A stretch of DNA of 64,000 nt from Halobacillus karajensis (GTDB lineage Bacteria > Bacillota > Bacilli > Bacillales > Halobacillaceae): NCBI RefSeq assembly GCF_900108515.1, contig NZ_FNWW01000004.1, positions 62,001 to 126,000 of the forward strand, read 5' to 3'. The notes under the pieces were generated by a model. That model saw nothing but the letters and a program-made list of their open reading frames with translations, made no database searches and was not told the DNA's origin. A program made the translations under genes and the position numbers. Of the stretch, positions 15,684 through 24,400 are shown in pieces (positions within the stretch are counted from its first letter, which is position 1; every line of letters begins with the position of its first letter).

Positions 15684-16465
15684 CAGATGAGCTAAGAGCA
15701 CAGGTGAAAGAGATGATGAATAAAAGGCCGGATATTCGTTTTGAAGCGAATGGGGAGAGCAAAGAGTACTCCTTGTATGTTTATGGTCCAATTGGCGGTT
15801 TCTTTTTCAGTGAAAACAATGCTCAAAATGTTCGACGGAAACTCCAAGATATTGATGCAGAGAAAATCCATGTTCATATCAACTCGCCTGGTGGTTCAGC
15901 GTTTGAAGGAGTTGCTATTGGCAACATTCTTAAAAATCACAAGGCTGAAACAATCGCACATATTGACGGGATGGCAGCGAGTGCAGCTTCCGTGATTGCC
16001 GTTGCTTGCGATAAAGTCATAATGCCAGAGAATACGATGATGATGATTCATCGCGCTTCCACTATTGTCTGGGGAAATGCAAGAGAAATGGAGAAAACAG
16101 CTAATGACTTAAAGAAAATTGATAAAGCGTTAGGGGCTTCATATAAAAAACGCTTCGTTGGTTCTGATGCTGACCTGGATGAACTGTTGGATGAAGAAAC
16201 TTATCTCACGGCAGAAGAAGCGGTCGCTTTCGGACTAGCCGATGTAGTAGGAGAGGAAATTGAAATTCAAGATTTAGAGGATCTGGACAATGACGAGGAT
16301 GGAGAGGAAGAACCTTTCCAAAATGCAAAAGATCGCCTCATCGCAAAGCTCGGCCGACAAAATGAGCCAGCTGCACAACTAAATAGTAATCAAGGTAAAG
16401 AGCATACTCCTGATCCTGCGGAACAACCAAAGCAGAACTTGAGTAAGCTCTTTTTAAATATCTAA
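15680..16465 (+). CDS. Head maturation protease, ClpP-like (S14)
   Basis: This 261-aa ClpP-fold protease has the strand HVHINSPGGSAFEG, nucleophile Ser in DGMAASAASVIA (residues ~97-108) and catalytic His in MMMIHRAS (~121). It cleaves the scaffold/capsid during prohead maturation. The C-terminal ~60 residues are acidic and low complexity and may act as a scaffold. The order portal-protease-capsid is standard. Confidence 0.93.
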   Translation: MTDELRAQVKEMMNKRPDIRFEANGESKEYSLYVYGPIGGFFFSENNAQNVRRKLQDIDAEKIHVHINSPGGSAFEGVAIGNILKNHKAETIAHIDGMAASAASVIAVACDKVIMPENTMMMIHRASTIVWGNAREMEKTANDLKKIDKALGASYKKRFVGSDADLDELLDEETYLTAEEAVAFGLADVVGEEIEIQDLEDLDNDEDGEEEPFQNAKDRLIAKLGRQNEPAAQLNSNQGKEHTPDPAEQPKQNLSKLFLNI

Positions 16466-16484
16466 AAATAGGGAGGCAACAAAA

Positions 16485-17654
16485 ATGCCAATTAAATTTA
16501 CGAATTTTGAAGACAAGAAGAAAGCATTCGCTGAAGCCGTTCATAATGAGGATGCAGAAAAACAATCAGAAGCATTAAATGAAATGATTGAAGCTCTTGC
16601 TGGAGATGTCCAAAAGGATATCTTAAATCAAGTAAACACACAGATGAATGATAATGCCATCATGCAGTCACGTGGAGAGAATGTGCTCACAAGTGAAGAG
16701 ATGAAATTCTTTAATGCGGTAGTAGAAGATGGAGGCTTTAAAGAAACTGAAACTCTCCCTAAGACGACTCAAGAGCGAGTATTTAAAGACTTGGTAGAGG
16801 AACATCCGTTTCTTCAAGCTGTAGGGGTTCAAAACCTTGGAGCTGTGACGGAATTCATTTACGGTAATCCAGAAGGAGCGGCTGTTTGGGGTGACTTGTT
16901 CAACGGGATTAGTGGCCAACTGAACGCGACGTTCCGTAAAGAGAAGATCACTCAACTCAAATTAACAGCCTTTATTCCACTTTCCAATGATATGTTGAAA
17001 TTGGGACCAGCCTGGATTGAACGTTATGTACGAACAATGATGAAAGAGGCAATGTCTGCTGGACTTGAACGGGGCTATATTGCTGGGCGCGGTCCAAATC
17101 AAAAAGAACCGATTGGTCTCTTGAAAACAGTAGATGCAGAAACAGGCGCGGTAACTGACAAGGCGGCAGCAGGGACGCTGACCTTCGAACCTGGAAAAAC
17201 GACCGTCCAAGAACTCAAAGGTGTAGTAGAAAAACTTTCTACACATCAAGTGAAAGGTACAGAGAAGTACCGAAATGTAGCAGGAAAAATTGTTATGGTC
17301 GTAAACCCATTCGATAAAATCAGTGTTCAAGCGAATGCGACGGTTCAGAATGCTAACGGTGCTTATGTAACCAATTTACCTTTCAATCCGACAATTGTGG
17401 AATCGCAATTTGTTCCTAAAGGTAAAGCGGTGTTCTTTGTGAAAGGGGAATATCTTGCTGCCGTGGGAGGAACAGATCCAATTAAGAAATTTGATCAAAC
17501 GATGGCACTTGAAGATGCAACCCTATATATTGCGAAGCAGTATGCAACTGGTAAGCCGATCGATGAGTATGCTGCTCAAGTCTATACCCTGCAATTAGAC
17601 GACTCAGCAACCACTACAACATCAACTACTACTACGACTACAACTTCAGCCTAA
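16485..17654 (+). CDS. Major capsid protein, HK97 fold, with polythreonine tail
   Basis: The 389-aa protein begins with a helical delta-like region (residues 1-~85), which the protease would remove, and continues into the HK97 fold (PKTTQERVFKDLVEEHPFLQ, RGYIAGRGPNQKEPIGLL, VAGKIVMVVNPFDK). The last ~16 residues are a run of Thr with Ser and a final SA, encoded by ACT/ACA/ACG repeats. This tail is not part of the capsid fold and is matched on the major tail protein. A glycosylation role is discussed in the findings. Confidence 0.93.
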   Translation: MPIKFTNFEDKKKAFAEAVHNEDAEKQSEALNEMIEALAGDVQKDILNQVNTQMNDNAIMQSRGENVLTSEEMKFFNAVVEDGGFKETETLPKTTQERVFKDLVEEHPFLQAVGVQNLGAVTEFIYGNPEGAAVWGDLFNGISGQLNATFRKEKITQLKLTAFIPLSNDMLKLGPAWIERYVRTMMKEAMSAGLERGYIAGRGPNQKEPIGLLKTVDAETGAVTDKAAAGTLTFEPGKTTVQELKGVVEKLSTHQVKGTEKYRNVAGKIVMVVNPFDKISVQANATVQNANGAYVTNLPFNPTIVESQFVPKGKAVFFVKGEYLAAVGGTDPIKKFDQTMALEDATLYIAKQYATGKPIDEYAAQVYTLQLDDSATTTTSTTTTTTTSA

Positions 17655-17667
17655 GGGGATGATGTGA

Positions 17668-17964
17668 TTGACTGAAATCACACCTAAGATTCTTGAAGAG
17701 TTTAAGAGGCGAATGCATATTTCTCATAATGAGGATGAAAATTTGAAGCATCATCTGTCATTCTCTTATAAGGCTATTCAACGAAAATGCGGCCCTTTTG
17801 ATATCTTGGCCGAGGAACAAGGGAAAGAGTTAGTATTCGAACGCGCACGTTATGCTTATAACGATGCGCTTGAATACTTTGATGATAATTTTTTGAGTGA
17901 ACTTAATTCATTCGGATTAGCTCTTGCCTTCGCAGCAGAGGAGGAGACAGATGAAACCATTTAA
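17668..17964 (+). CDS. Head-tail connector (gp6-like)
   Basis: The 98-aa helical protein matches the DNA-packaging/head-tail adaptor family: an N-terminal R-M-HISHNEDENLKHHLSFSYKAI segment and a C-terminal helix RARYAYNDALEYF. An in-frame stop lies just upstream, so the start must be TTG 17668. It docks on the portal ring. Ends overlapping the head-closure gene by 14 nt. Confidence 0.75.
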   Translation: MTEITPKILEEFKRRMHISHNEDENLKHHLSFSYKAIQRKCGPFDILAEEQGKELVFERARYAYNDALEYFDDNFLSELNSFGLALAFAAEEETDETI

Positions 17965-18319
17965 ATACAAGCCTCCCAGAACACATACTGGTGAGCTCAG
18001 GACCCCTGTCTCCTTTTTCGAGTCTGAGGCTAACGAAGGGCCAATGCCTGGTGAGTCAAAGGGAGAAACTTTGTATTCGTGTTTTGCGAAAGTAGATGAG
18101 GTATGGATGAAGGACATAGAGGTTGCTAAGGCAAACGGAACCTTGTCAGATGTAACGTTGACGATAAGGGACCCTCTTTCAACTTTTCGACCAACCAATA
18201 AACACCACGTCACCATCGATCATTCTCATTACCAAGGCAAGACGTACCGGATTAAAGAAGTCCAACCTGATATGCAAAACCGTCAGTTTGTCCGCGTTAT
18301 TGCAGGGGTAAGCGAATGA
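17951..18319 (+). CDS. Head closure protein
   Basis: ATG 17951 has GAGGAG in front. The 122-aa beta-rich protein follows the SPP1 gp16/HK97 head-closure pattern: ELRTPVSFF at the start, FAKVDEVWMKDIE in the middle and a late HYQGKTYRIKEVQPD strand. It seals the connector after packaging and forms the tail docking surface. Confidence 0.8.
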   Translation: MKPFKYKPPRTHTGELRTPVSFFESEANEGPMPGESKGETLYSCFAKVDEVWMKDIEVAKANGTLSDVTLTIRDPLSTFRPTNKHHVTIDHSHYQGKTYRIKEVQPDMQNRQFVRVIAGVSE

Positions 18320-18711
18320 GTGGTGTAGATATTAAAGGGCTTCCTAAGTTGTTAGCAGAATTGGAAAAGAAATTCGGGAAAGAAGCTTTACAACGGGTGA
18401 GCGATAAGGGGTTAGAGGATGGAGCTGAAGTGTTTGTTAAAGAGTTGAAAGCTGAGTTTGAAAGATTTAAAGACACAGGAGCCTCTATAGAGGAAATAAC
18501 CGTATCTAAACCTATGTGGGTAGCAGGTGTACGTACAGTGAAAGTTCACTGGAAAGGCCCTCATGATCGTTATCGAATCATCCACCTAAATGAGTTTGGG
18601 ACAGTTAAAAACCCTAACCCAGCTGGTAAGGGTGCGATAGCACGAGCTATGAGGAATGCAGAAAACGCCTATCGCAATGCAATCTTAAGGGCGGTGAAGA
18701 GAGGGTTATGA
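18316..18711 (+). CDS. HK97 gp10-like tail-joining protein
   Basis: The 131-aa protein begins with a GLPKLLAELEKKFG helix and carries the HLNEFGTVKNPNPAGKGAIARAM segment diagnostic of the HK97-gp10/neck family, ending in a basic helix. It links head and tail. ATGA overlap on the left and a 4-nt overlap on the right put it in a tightly coupled connector operon. Confidence 0.85.
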   Translation: MSGVDIKGLPKLLAELEKKFGKEALQRVSDKGLEDGAEVFVKELKAEFERFKDTGASIEEITVSKPMWVAGVRTVKVHWKGPHDRYRIIHLNEFGTVKNPNPAGKGAIARAMRNAENAYRNAILRAVKRGL

Positions 18712-19091
18712 AACTTCAAGAAATATATGATGCTCTGATTGCTGACCCGTATATCAAAGCACAAGCAGCTGAAAGGATTAAATTTTATGAATTTCCAGAA
18801 GCGGAAAGCCTGGTAAACACTCATATCATCATTGACCCTTTAGATGTCCCCCGACCTGCTGAATTTGCAGATGATATGTGGTTGAAGGAGAGTCACCTTT
18901 ATCAGATTGATGTTTGGTCCAAGGATAATTCAATTACTGAATCGTTAGCCGTCCATATCCAGAATTTAATGTGGAGCTTAGGATTTGCCCAGCGCGGTGG
19001 AGTTCCAGAATGGGACAAAGATTTTAATGTGTTTAGAGATGCCCGCAGGTACACGGGAACCGTATATAGAGATGATTTTGACACCTTATGA
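18708..19091 (+). CDS. Tail terminator/completion protein
   Basis: The 127-aa protein has the alpha/beta layout of gpU/DUF3168-like tail terminators: an N-terminal helix, KFYEFPE, then HLYQIDVWSKDN...SLAVHIQNLM and a final strand RRYTGTVYRDDF. Position directly before the major tail protein supports it. Its stop codon falls inside the loop of a terminator hairpin. Confidence 0.7.
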   Translation: MKLQEIYDALIADPYIKAQAAERIKFYEFPEAESLVNTHIIIDPLDVPRPAEFADDMWLKESHLYQIDVWSKDNSITESLAVHIQNLMWSLGFAQRGGVPEWDKDFNVFRDARRYTGTVYRDDFDTL

Positions 19092-19104
19092 GGTGTATTT
19101 TTTT
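19081..19104 (+). terminator. Intra-operon terminator before the major tail gene
   Basis: ACACCT (19081-19086), loop TATG and AGGTGT (19091-19096) are followed by ATTTTTTTA. It is short, so probably leaky, and may set the ratio between connector and tail transcripts. Confidence 0.6.
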
Positions 19105-19128
19105 ATGAATAAATAAGGAGTGATTATA

Positions 19129-19749
19129 GTGGCTGAAAAAGATTACAAAGCGTCTACTGGTGTGGAAGAATTTTATTATGCCCCACTGGATGAGACAGGA
19201 ACTAGCATAGTAAAGGCAGATCCATCACGCGTGAAGTTTTTGCAGAATCTCACGGTTGAAATGCCGCAAGAAGCAGTTAGGGCATGGGGGGATAACCAAG
19301 TTGCCGAAATTGCTGTATCAAGTGGAAACATATCCGTTACGTCTGCCTTTCATAAAGTTCCCAGCGAGGATAAGAAAGTATTGTTTGGGCTTGAAGAATC
19401 CACAAACGGCCTTCTTGCACATGGGTCTTCAGACAACCCTCCATATGTGGCTGTTGTTTTTGCGAAAACTTATGAAGATGGATCCAAAGAATGGGTTGGT
19501 CTTACAAAAGGGATGTTTATGCGCCCGAACAAATCAGGATCCACTAAACAAGAAACAACCGAATTTTCTAGTGAAGAGATTACAGCAGCTTTTATGGATC
19601 GGGAAGTTAATGGGTTTGATGATGAAAAATCAGTTGTCTTCGCTAAAGAGGTTAAAGGTGAAACAACGAAACGGGATGCTTTATTCCAAGCGGTGTTCGG
19701 CAAGTCCTACCCAACAACTACGACTACAACAACTACGACCTCCGCCTAG
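19129..19749 (+). CDS. Major tail protein, phi13-like, with polythreonine tail
   Basis: GTG 19129 lies 8 nt after AAGGAG. The 206-aa tail-tube protein has the pattern KASTGVEEFYYAPLDETG, an internal DREVNGFDDEK and KRDALFQAVFGKSYP near the end, followed by nine Thr and SA. That tail matches the end of the capsid protein in kind and in codon repeats. It polymerises into the tail tube around the tape measure. Confidence 0.88.
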   Translation: MAEKDYKASTGVEEFYYAPLDETGTSIVKADPSRVKFLQNLTVEMPQEAVRAWGDNQVAEIAVSSGNISVTSAFHKVPSEDKKVLFGLEESTNGLLAHGSSDNPPYVAVVFAKTYEDGSKEWVGLTKGMFMRPNKSGSTKQETTEFSSEEITAAFMDREVNGFDDEKSVVFAKEVKGETTKRDALFQAVFGKSYPTTTTTTTTTSA

Positions 19750-19759
19750 GGGTTAACAG

Positions 19760-20833
19760 ATGAAATATATTCTATGCCAACCAGCCATTAAACGGTTTGA
19801 ATGGGAACTTGAAGTCTGCCTTACACGGTTAAAAAAATTAGGGATTAAAGAGATTGTCCTGCTGTTTGCTCGGCAGGATGATCAAATCCCTAAGTATTTC
19901 GAAGAGAAATATCAAGCGGAAGTCCATGTGTATGATGATCGACGAAATGATAAAACATATATTCCTTCCATAAAGCCTTACCTCTGGATGAAGTATCTTG
20001 AAGAAGACCGGGCAAGAGAAAGTGGAACCTATTTCTACTTAGACAGTGATGTTCTTTTGCGGAAGATACCAGAGGTACATCCTACAGAGAATTTGTGGTT
20101 AGCCTCATCTTGTGAGAGCTATTTAAGTATTGAGTATATTGGTAGTAAGGGAGACGGTTTACTGGAGCGGATGTGCCAATTCATTGAGGTGGATCCGGTA
20201 CTAATCAGAAAGAATAACCCCATCGGTGGTGCTCAATGGGCTATCCAATCCCCTACTTACTCATACTGGAAGAAAGTCTATGAAGATTCCGTAAAGCTTT
20301 TTAAATTTTTGAGTGAGATAGAATCAGAATATGTAAGAAAGCACGAGTCCGGTTATACTCCTATCCAAAAATGGACAGCGGAAATGTGGGCGCAATTATG
20401 GAATGTGTTTCATTTTAAAAAAAGTGTTGAGACTCCTAGTGAACTAAACTTTTGCTGGCCAACAGATAATGTTGATCGATACTCCGAAACGAACATTTAT
20501 CATAATGCAGGGGTGATGAACGATCATCAAGGACTTTTCTTCAAGGGGAAGTATACGAATCATACGCCCTTTAACGATACATTTGAACAGATTGACCAAT
20601 CAATGGCTTCCCTTAAGTATGTGGAAGCAATAGGAGAGGTGAAAACGGCAATGGCAAAAGCTAAATATGAAGTTATTGAAAGTTTCCGTGATTTGGAGGA
20701 AGACAAGGAATACTTCAAAGGGGATCGCTTTCCCAAACCAGCGAATAAGAGGGTATCCGAGGAACGACTGAAAGAATTGTCTTCAGAAAGTAATAAGGCC
20801 AAACGTCCATTAATTAAAAAAGTTGAAGAGTAG
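19760..20833 (+). CDS. Phage glycosyltransferase (GT-A-like) fused to a small tail-region domain
   Basis: The 357-aa protein is unexpected at this position. Residues ~1-290 read as a GT-A glycosyltransferase: an N-terminal Rossmann-like half (KKLGIKEIVLLFAR, YQAEVHVYDD), the DxD nucleotide-sugar motif in YFYLDSDVLLRK (~95), an NNPIGGAQWAIQSPTY acceptor/donor loop (~155) and NIYHNAGVMND (~250). The last 60 residues (from MAKAKYEVIESFRDLEED to IKKVEE) match a separate short protein normally found between major tail protein and tail chaperone in Bacillus phages. That part has its own ribosome site. The sugar and acceptor are unknown; the polythreonine tails nearby are obvious candidates. Confidence 0.7.
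   Translation: MKYILCQPAIKRFEWELEVCLTRLKKLGIKEIVLLFARQDDQIPKYFEEKYQAEVHVYDDRRNDKTYIPSIKPYLWMKYLEEDRARESGTYFYLDSDVLLRKIPEVHPTENLWLASSCESYLSIEYIGSKGDGLLERMCQFIEVDPVLIRKNNPIGGAQWAIQSPTYSYWKKVYEDSVKLFKFLSEIESEYVRKHESGYTPIQKWTAEMWAQLWNVFHFKKSVETPSELNFCWPTDNVDRYSETNIYHNAGVMNDHQGLFFKGKYTNHTPFNDTFEQIDQSMASLKYVEAIGEVKTAMAKAKYEVIESFRDLEEDKEYFKGDRFPKPANKRVSEERLKELSSESNKAKRPLIKKVEE
20651..20833 (+). CDS. Possible internally initiated 60-aa tail-region protein
   Basis: In the same frame as the glycosyltransferase, ATG 20651 is preceded by AGGAGAGGTG (20632-20641) at 9-nt spacing, better than the site of the full gene. The product is a self-contained domain (KGDRFP-P...SEERLKELSS...KRPLI) known as a stand-alone small gene in other phages. 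Two proteins from one frame are therefore likely. Confidence 0.5.
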   Translation: MAKAKYEVIESFRDLEEDKEYFKGDRFPKPANKRVSEERLKELSSESNKAKRPLIKKVEE

Positions 20834-20870
20834 AAACAGTAGTAAATTCTTCTGTTTTATTTTATTTTCA
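20834..20870 (+). terminator. Weak hairpin before tail chaperone
   Basis: AACAGTAG and CTTCTGTT can pair with one mismatch around TAAATT and are followed by a T-rich stretch (TTTATTTTATTTT). Low stability. Confidence 0.3.
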
Positions 20871-20892
20871 AAAACGAAAGGGAGATTAATAA

Positions 20893-21255
20893 ATGGCAAA
20901 TCTAAAAAGACAAATGATCGAGCTGGTTAAAGAAGTAAAAGATGAAGGTGAGGTTGTAACGGAAAAGTTCCTTACTCCTGCATTCCTTCATTTTAGTGTT
21001 GTGTATGAAGCTATGGATTTAGCGGAGGAAGTTTTTGAATCAAGCAATAATTCTTTGAAAGAAGAAAAAGAAAAGATTGATAAGGCCCTTATTTTTATTG
21101 CAGATCGTCTTTATAATAAACAGTTTACTAAAGAAGAGTTGTTTAACGGTTTGCATGGTCCAAACGCTATCGCGACCATTCAGGAACAAATCATTTTTGC
21201 TGCCAACGGGGTCCAAAGTGATGAGACAAAAAAGTTCCTGGAGAAGAAGAATTAA
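20893..21255 (+). CDS. Tail assembly chaperone, short form (gpG-like)
   Basis: The 120-aa acidic helical protein lies between tail tube and tape measure, where chaperones that coat the tape measure are encoded. An AAAGGGAGA site precedes ATG. Near its end, codons ACA AAA AAG form the slippery heptamer A-AAA-AAG (21228-21234), five codons before the stop, permitting a -1 shift to the longer product. Confidence 0.8.
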   Translation: MANLKRQMIELVKEVKDEGEVVTEKFLTPAFLHFSVVYEAMDLAEEVFESSNNSLKEEKEKIDKALIFIADRLYNKQFTKEELFNGLHGPNAIATIQEQIIFAANGVQSDETKKFLEKKN

Positions 21256-21440
21256 CGGATAAAGATTTCACATATGAAAAGCAGAAATACTATGCTGATA
21301 AGTTGATCATGGACATGATGAAAAATGGTAAGGACATCAATGAAATATTAAGTATGCCGTACCATTTTGTACTCGAAATACTTACAGAAAAAAATAAACC
21401 AAAAGAAGAAAAGTCTCTTATCGCTGCTTTCGGTGGATAA
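21228..21440 (+). CDS. -1 frameshift extension of the tail chaperone (gpGT-like)
   Basis: After a -1 slip on AAAAAAG the frame reads V-P-G-EEELTDKDFTYEKQKYY and runs 68 codons to TAA 21438-21440, ending LIAAFGG. This part lacks its own start and ribosome site, and its TYEKQKYYADKLIMDMMKNG and MPYHFVLEILTE are typical of the T domain that contacts the tape measure. The heptamer is that of E. coli dnaX, and the arrangement matches lambda G/GT-type shifts. The short/long ratio is usually critical for tail length and assembly. Confidence 0.8.
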   Translation, partial: KKVPGEEELTDKDFTYEKQKYYADKLIMDMMKNGKDINEILSMPYHFVLEILTEKNKPKEEKSLIAAFGG

Positions 21441-21477
21441 GGGGCTTTTTTGTGCGGTCTAAGAAAGGAGGGGGAAC

Positions 21478-24400
21478 ATGGAGAAGATAGAAGGTTTGTC
21501 CATAGGTCTCGACTTAGATTCCTTAAAGGTTGAACGCGGGCTAAAAGGTTTGAAAGACCGATTGAAAACGGTCAATAGTGAAATGAAAAGCAATATGTCT
21601 GCGTTCGATCGATCCGACCAATCCCTTTCCAAGTATGAAACTCGTCTTCAAGGATTGAATAAAAAGCTTGGCGTGCAAAAACAAGTGACCAAAGAAGCTC
21701 GGGCAGAATATGACAAGATGGTCCGAGAGCATGGTGAAGGATCTAAGCAGGCAGAAAAAGCGGCTAGGGAGTACAACAATCAAGCTGCTGCATTAAATAA
21801 CCTTGATCGATATGTAGGTAATGCTCGTAAAGAGTTAGAGCAAATGCGCAAGGAGCAAGAATTTGCTAATTCCAGGTGGGGAAAGCTCAGTCAAAACCTC
21901 GGTGACTTTTCTGGTAAATTAGATTCTGCTGGCCAAAAAATGACTAGTGCTGGCCACACGATGACTATGGGGCTTACGTTACCTATTATGGGAATGGGTG
22001 CAGCGGCCATGAAAACAGGTGCAGATTTTGAAGCGGCTATGAGTGAAGTACAAGCCACTTCTGGGGCTACAGGTGAAGACTTAGAGAAGCTTGAGGGTTT
22101 AGCTAAGGATATGGGTGCGACAACAAGATTCAGTGCATCTGAGAGTGCAGAAGCCCTCAAATACATGTCATTGGCTGGATGGGACACTCAGCAAATGATG
22201 AACGGTCTTCCTGGGGTTCTCGACCTAGCGGCTGCAGGGAACATGGAATTGGCCAGAGCTTCCGATATAGTCACCGATACCATGAGTATGTATAAGATGG
22301 AAGCGGAACAAGCCGGTCATGCCTCGGATGTATTCGCTTATGCGCAAGCGAACGCTAACACGAATGTAGAGCAAATGGGCGAAGCTATGAAATACGCTGG
22401 ACCTGTTGCCAACAGTCTTGGAATAAGTTTTGAAGATACGGCAGGCGCTATGATGGTGTTAGCGGATAGTGGACTGAAAGGTTCTATGGCTGGGCAAGCA
22501 TTTGCTTCTTCACTTGGCAGACTAGCAAAGCCAACCAAACAGATGAAGGGCACTATGGAAGAGCTGAGTCTGTCATTCTTCGATGCTGAAGGAAATATGA
22601 AATCCATGCCTGATATCATTAAAGAGATTGAAGATGGCACTCAAGGCATGAACAAAGAACAGAAATCCGCGGCTCTTACTACCTTGTTTGGTGCCGAAGC
22701 ATATAAACATTGGGCTGTTTTATTAGAAGGCGGTTCAGAAACATTAGCAGATAACACGAAAGAACTGGAAAACGCTAATGGAGCTGCTGGTGAAATGGCA
22801 GAGACCATGAGTGACAATGCTCGCGGAAAAATGAAAGAATTCACGTCTGCTCTTGAAGGATTGTCAATTATGGCATCGGAGCATCTACTTCCACCTTTTA
22901 CCAAAATTGTAGAAACGGCAACGGAGTGGATCCGGAAGTTCGGTGAAATGGAGCCTAAAACCCAAAAGAACATTCTAGCCATTGCTGGATTGGCCGCAGC
23001 GATCGGACCTTTGTCTATAGTAATGGGAACTACTCTACGGACCGTGGGCCTTTTCACGGGAGGACTTTCAAAGTCCATACGTTTCTTTGGGATGATGGGC
23101 AAGAGTTCTAAGGACACAAGAAAAGAGTTGGATACATTCGGTGGAACAGCTGTCCAGTCAGGTGATCAAGCCGTCAAAAGCGCAGGGTCCTTTAACAAAG
23201 CTTCCGGAAGTCTTACAAAGGTTGGAAAGGTTGCAGGGGTTGCTAGTTTAGGACTAGGCGGTTTAATGGGACCGATGGGTCTTTTAGCTACAATGGCTAT
23301 TCCTGAACTGATCAAAGGTGGAAAGAAACTTCATGATCATCTCCAAGAGGATAGCATCCCTGCCGTGGAAGACTTTGGAGATAAGGTTTCGGATTCAACC
23401 ACAGAAGCGGTACTAGGATATAAAAAGCTGAATGATGAAGCTACTGCTGAATTAAATGAATTGTTCTGGAGCGGTCAAGAAATCACAGATGAGAATTCCC
23501 AAAAATTAGTGAAAACTTTTGAGGAAATGACTAGTCAAATCAGTACCGCGATGGAAACCAAATTTGATGAATCCTATCAATCGATGCAAGAGTTTTTTGC
23601 GAATTCTAAAGAGCTTTCAGAAAAAGAACAAGAAGAAATGCTAACAGGCATGCAAGAGAGTCATGAGGAAAGAAAGAAAACCCTTCAGGAGCAGTTGGCG
23701 CGTATTAAAGAGATCCGTGAAACAGCTGCAGAAGAAAACCGAGGGATCACCAGAGAAGAGCAAAGGGAAATAAACCGCATCCAAAAAGAAATGAAGACTA
23801 CAGCTGTTCAAACGATGACTGAATCGGAAGTTGAACAAAAAGCCATCATGGAACGCTTGAGAAATGATGCTTCTGAAATAACCGCACGTCAAGCAGCAGA
23901 TACAGTGAAAAACAGTAAGGAAGCAAAAGATGGTGCTGTAAAGGAAGCAGAAGAGAAATACCAAAAGGTAGTTCAAAACGCTATCCTACAAAGAGATGAG
24001 ACGGGTGCTTGGTCTAAAGAAGAAGCGGATACAGTTATTGAAGAAGCAAAAAGACAACGCGATGAATCTGTGAAAAAAGCAGAGGAGATGCACCGCGATG
24101 TCGTTGCAGAAGCAAAGGAACAAGCAGAAGATCATGTTGATGAAGTCAATTGGGCAACAGGAGAGATCTTATCGAAATGGGATCAGTTTAGCATCGACTT
24201 AACGGTGAAACTAGGAGAAATTGGAGGCAAAGCCCTATCTAAATGGGGAGAGATGAAAGAGGACGCCATTGAAGGTGGTAAAGGCATAACATCCGGTATT
24301 GTTGAAGGGATAGATGATGGCGACTTCAGTGTAATGAAGGCTATCCGTGGAGTAGCGTCTAACTTGATTAAAACCTTTAAAAAGAAATTAGGTATACGTT

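Noticed and set aside
17590-17651. Polythreonine run as a simple misassembled microsatellite
   Set aside because: The runs occur in two different genes, both in frame and both ending in SA before the stop, so an artefact is unlikely.
22641-23117. 158-codon reverse frame in the tape measure gene
   Set aside because: Antisense shadow in a repetitive Ala/Gly-rich gene.
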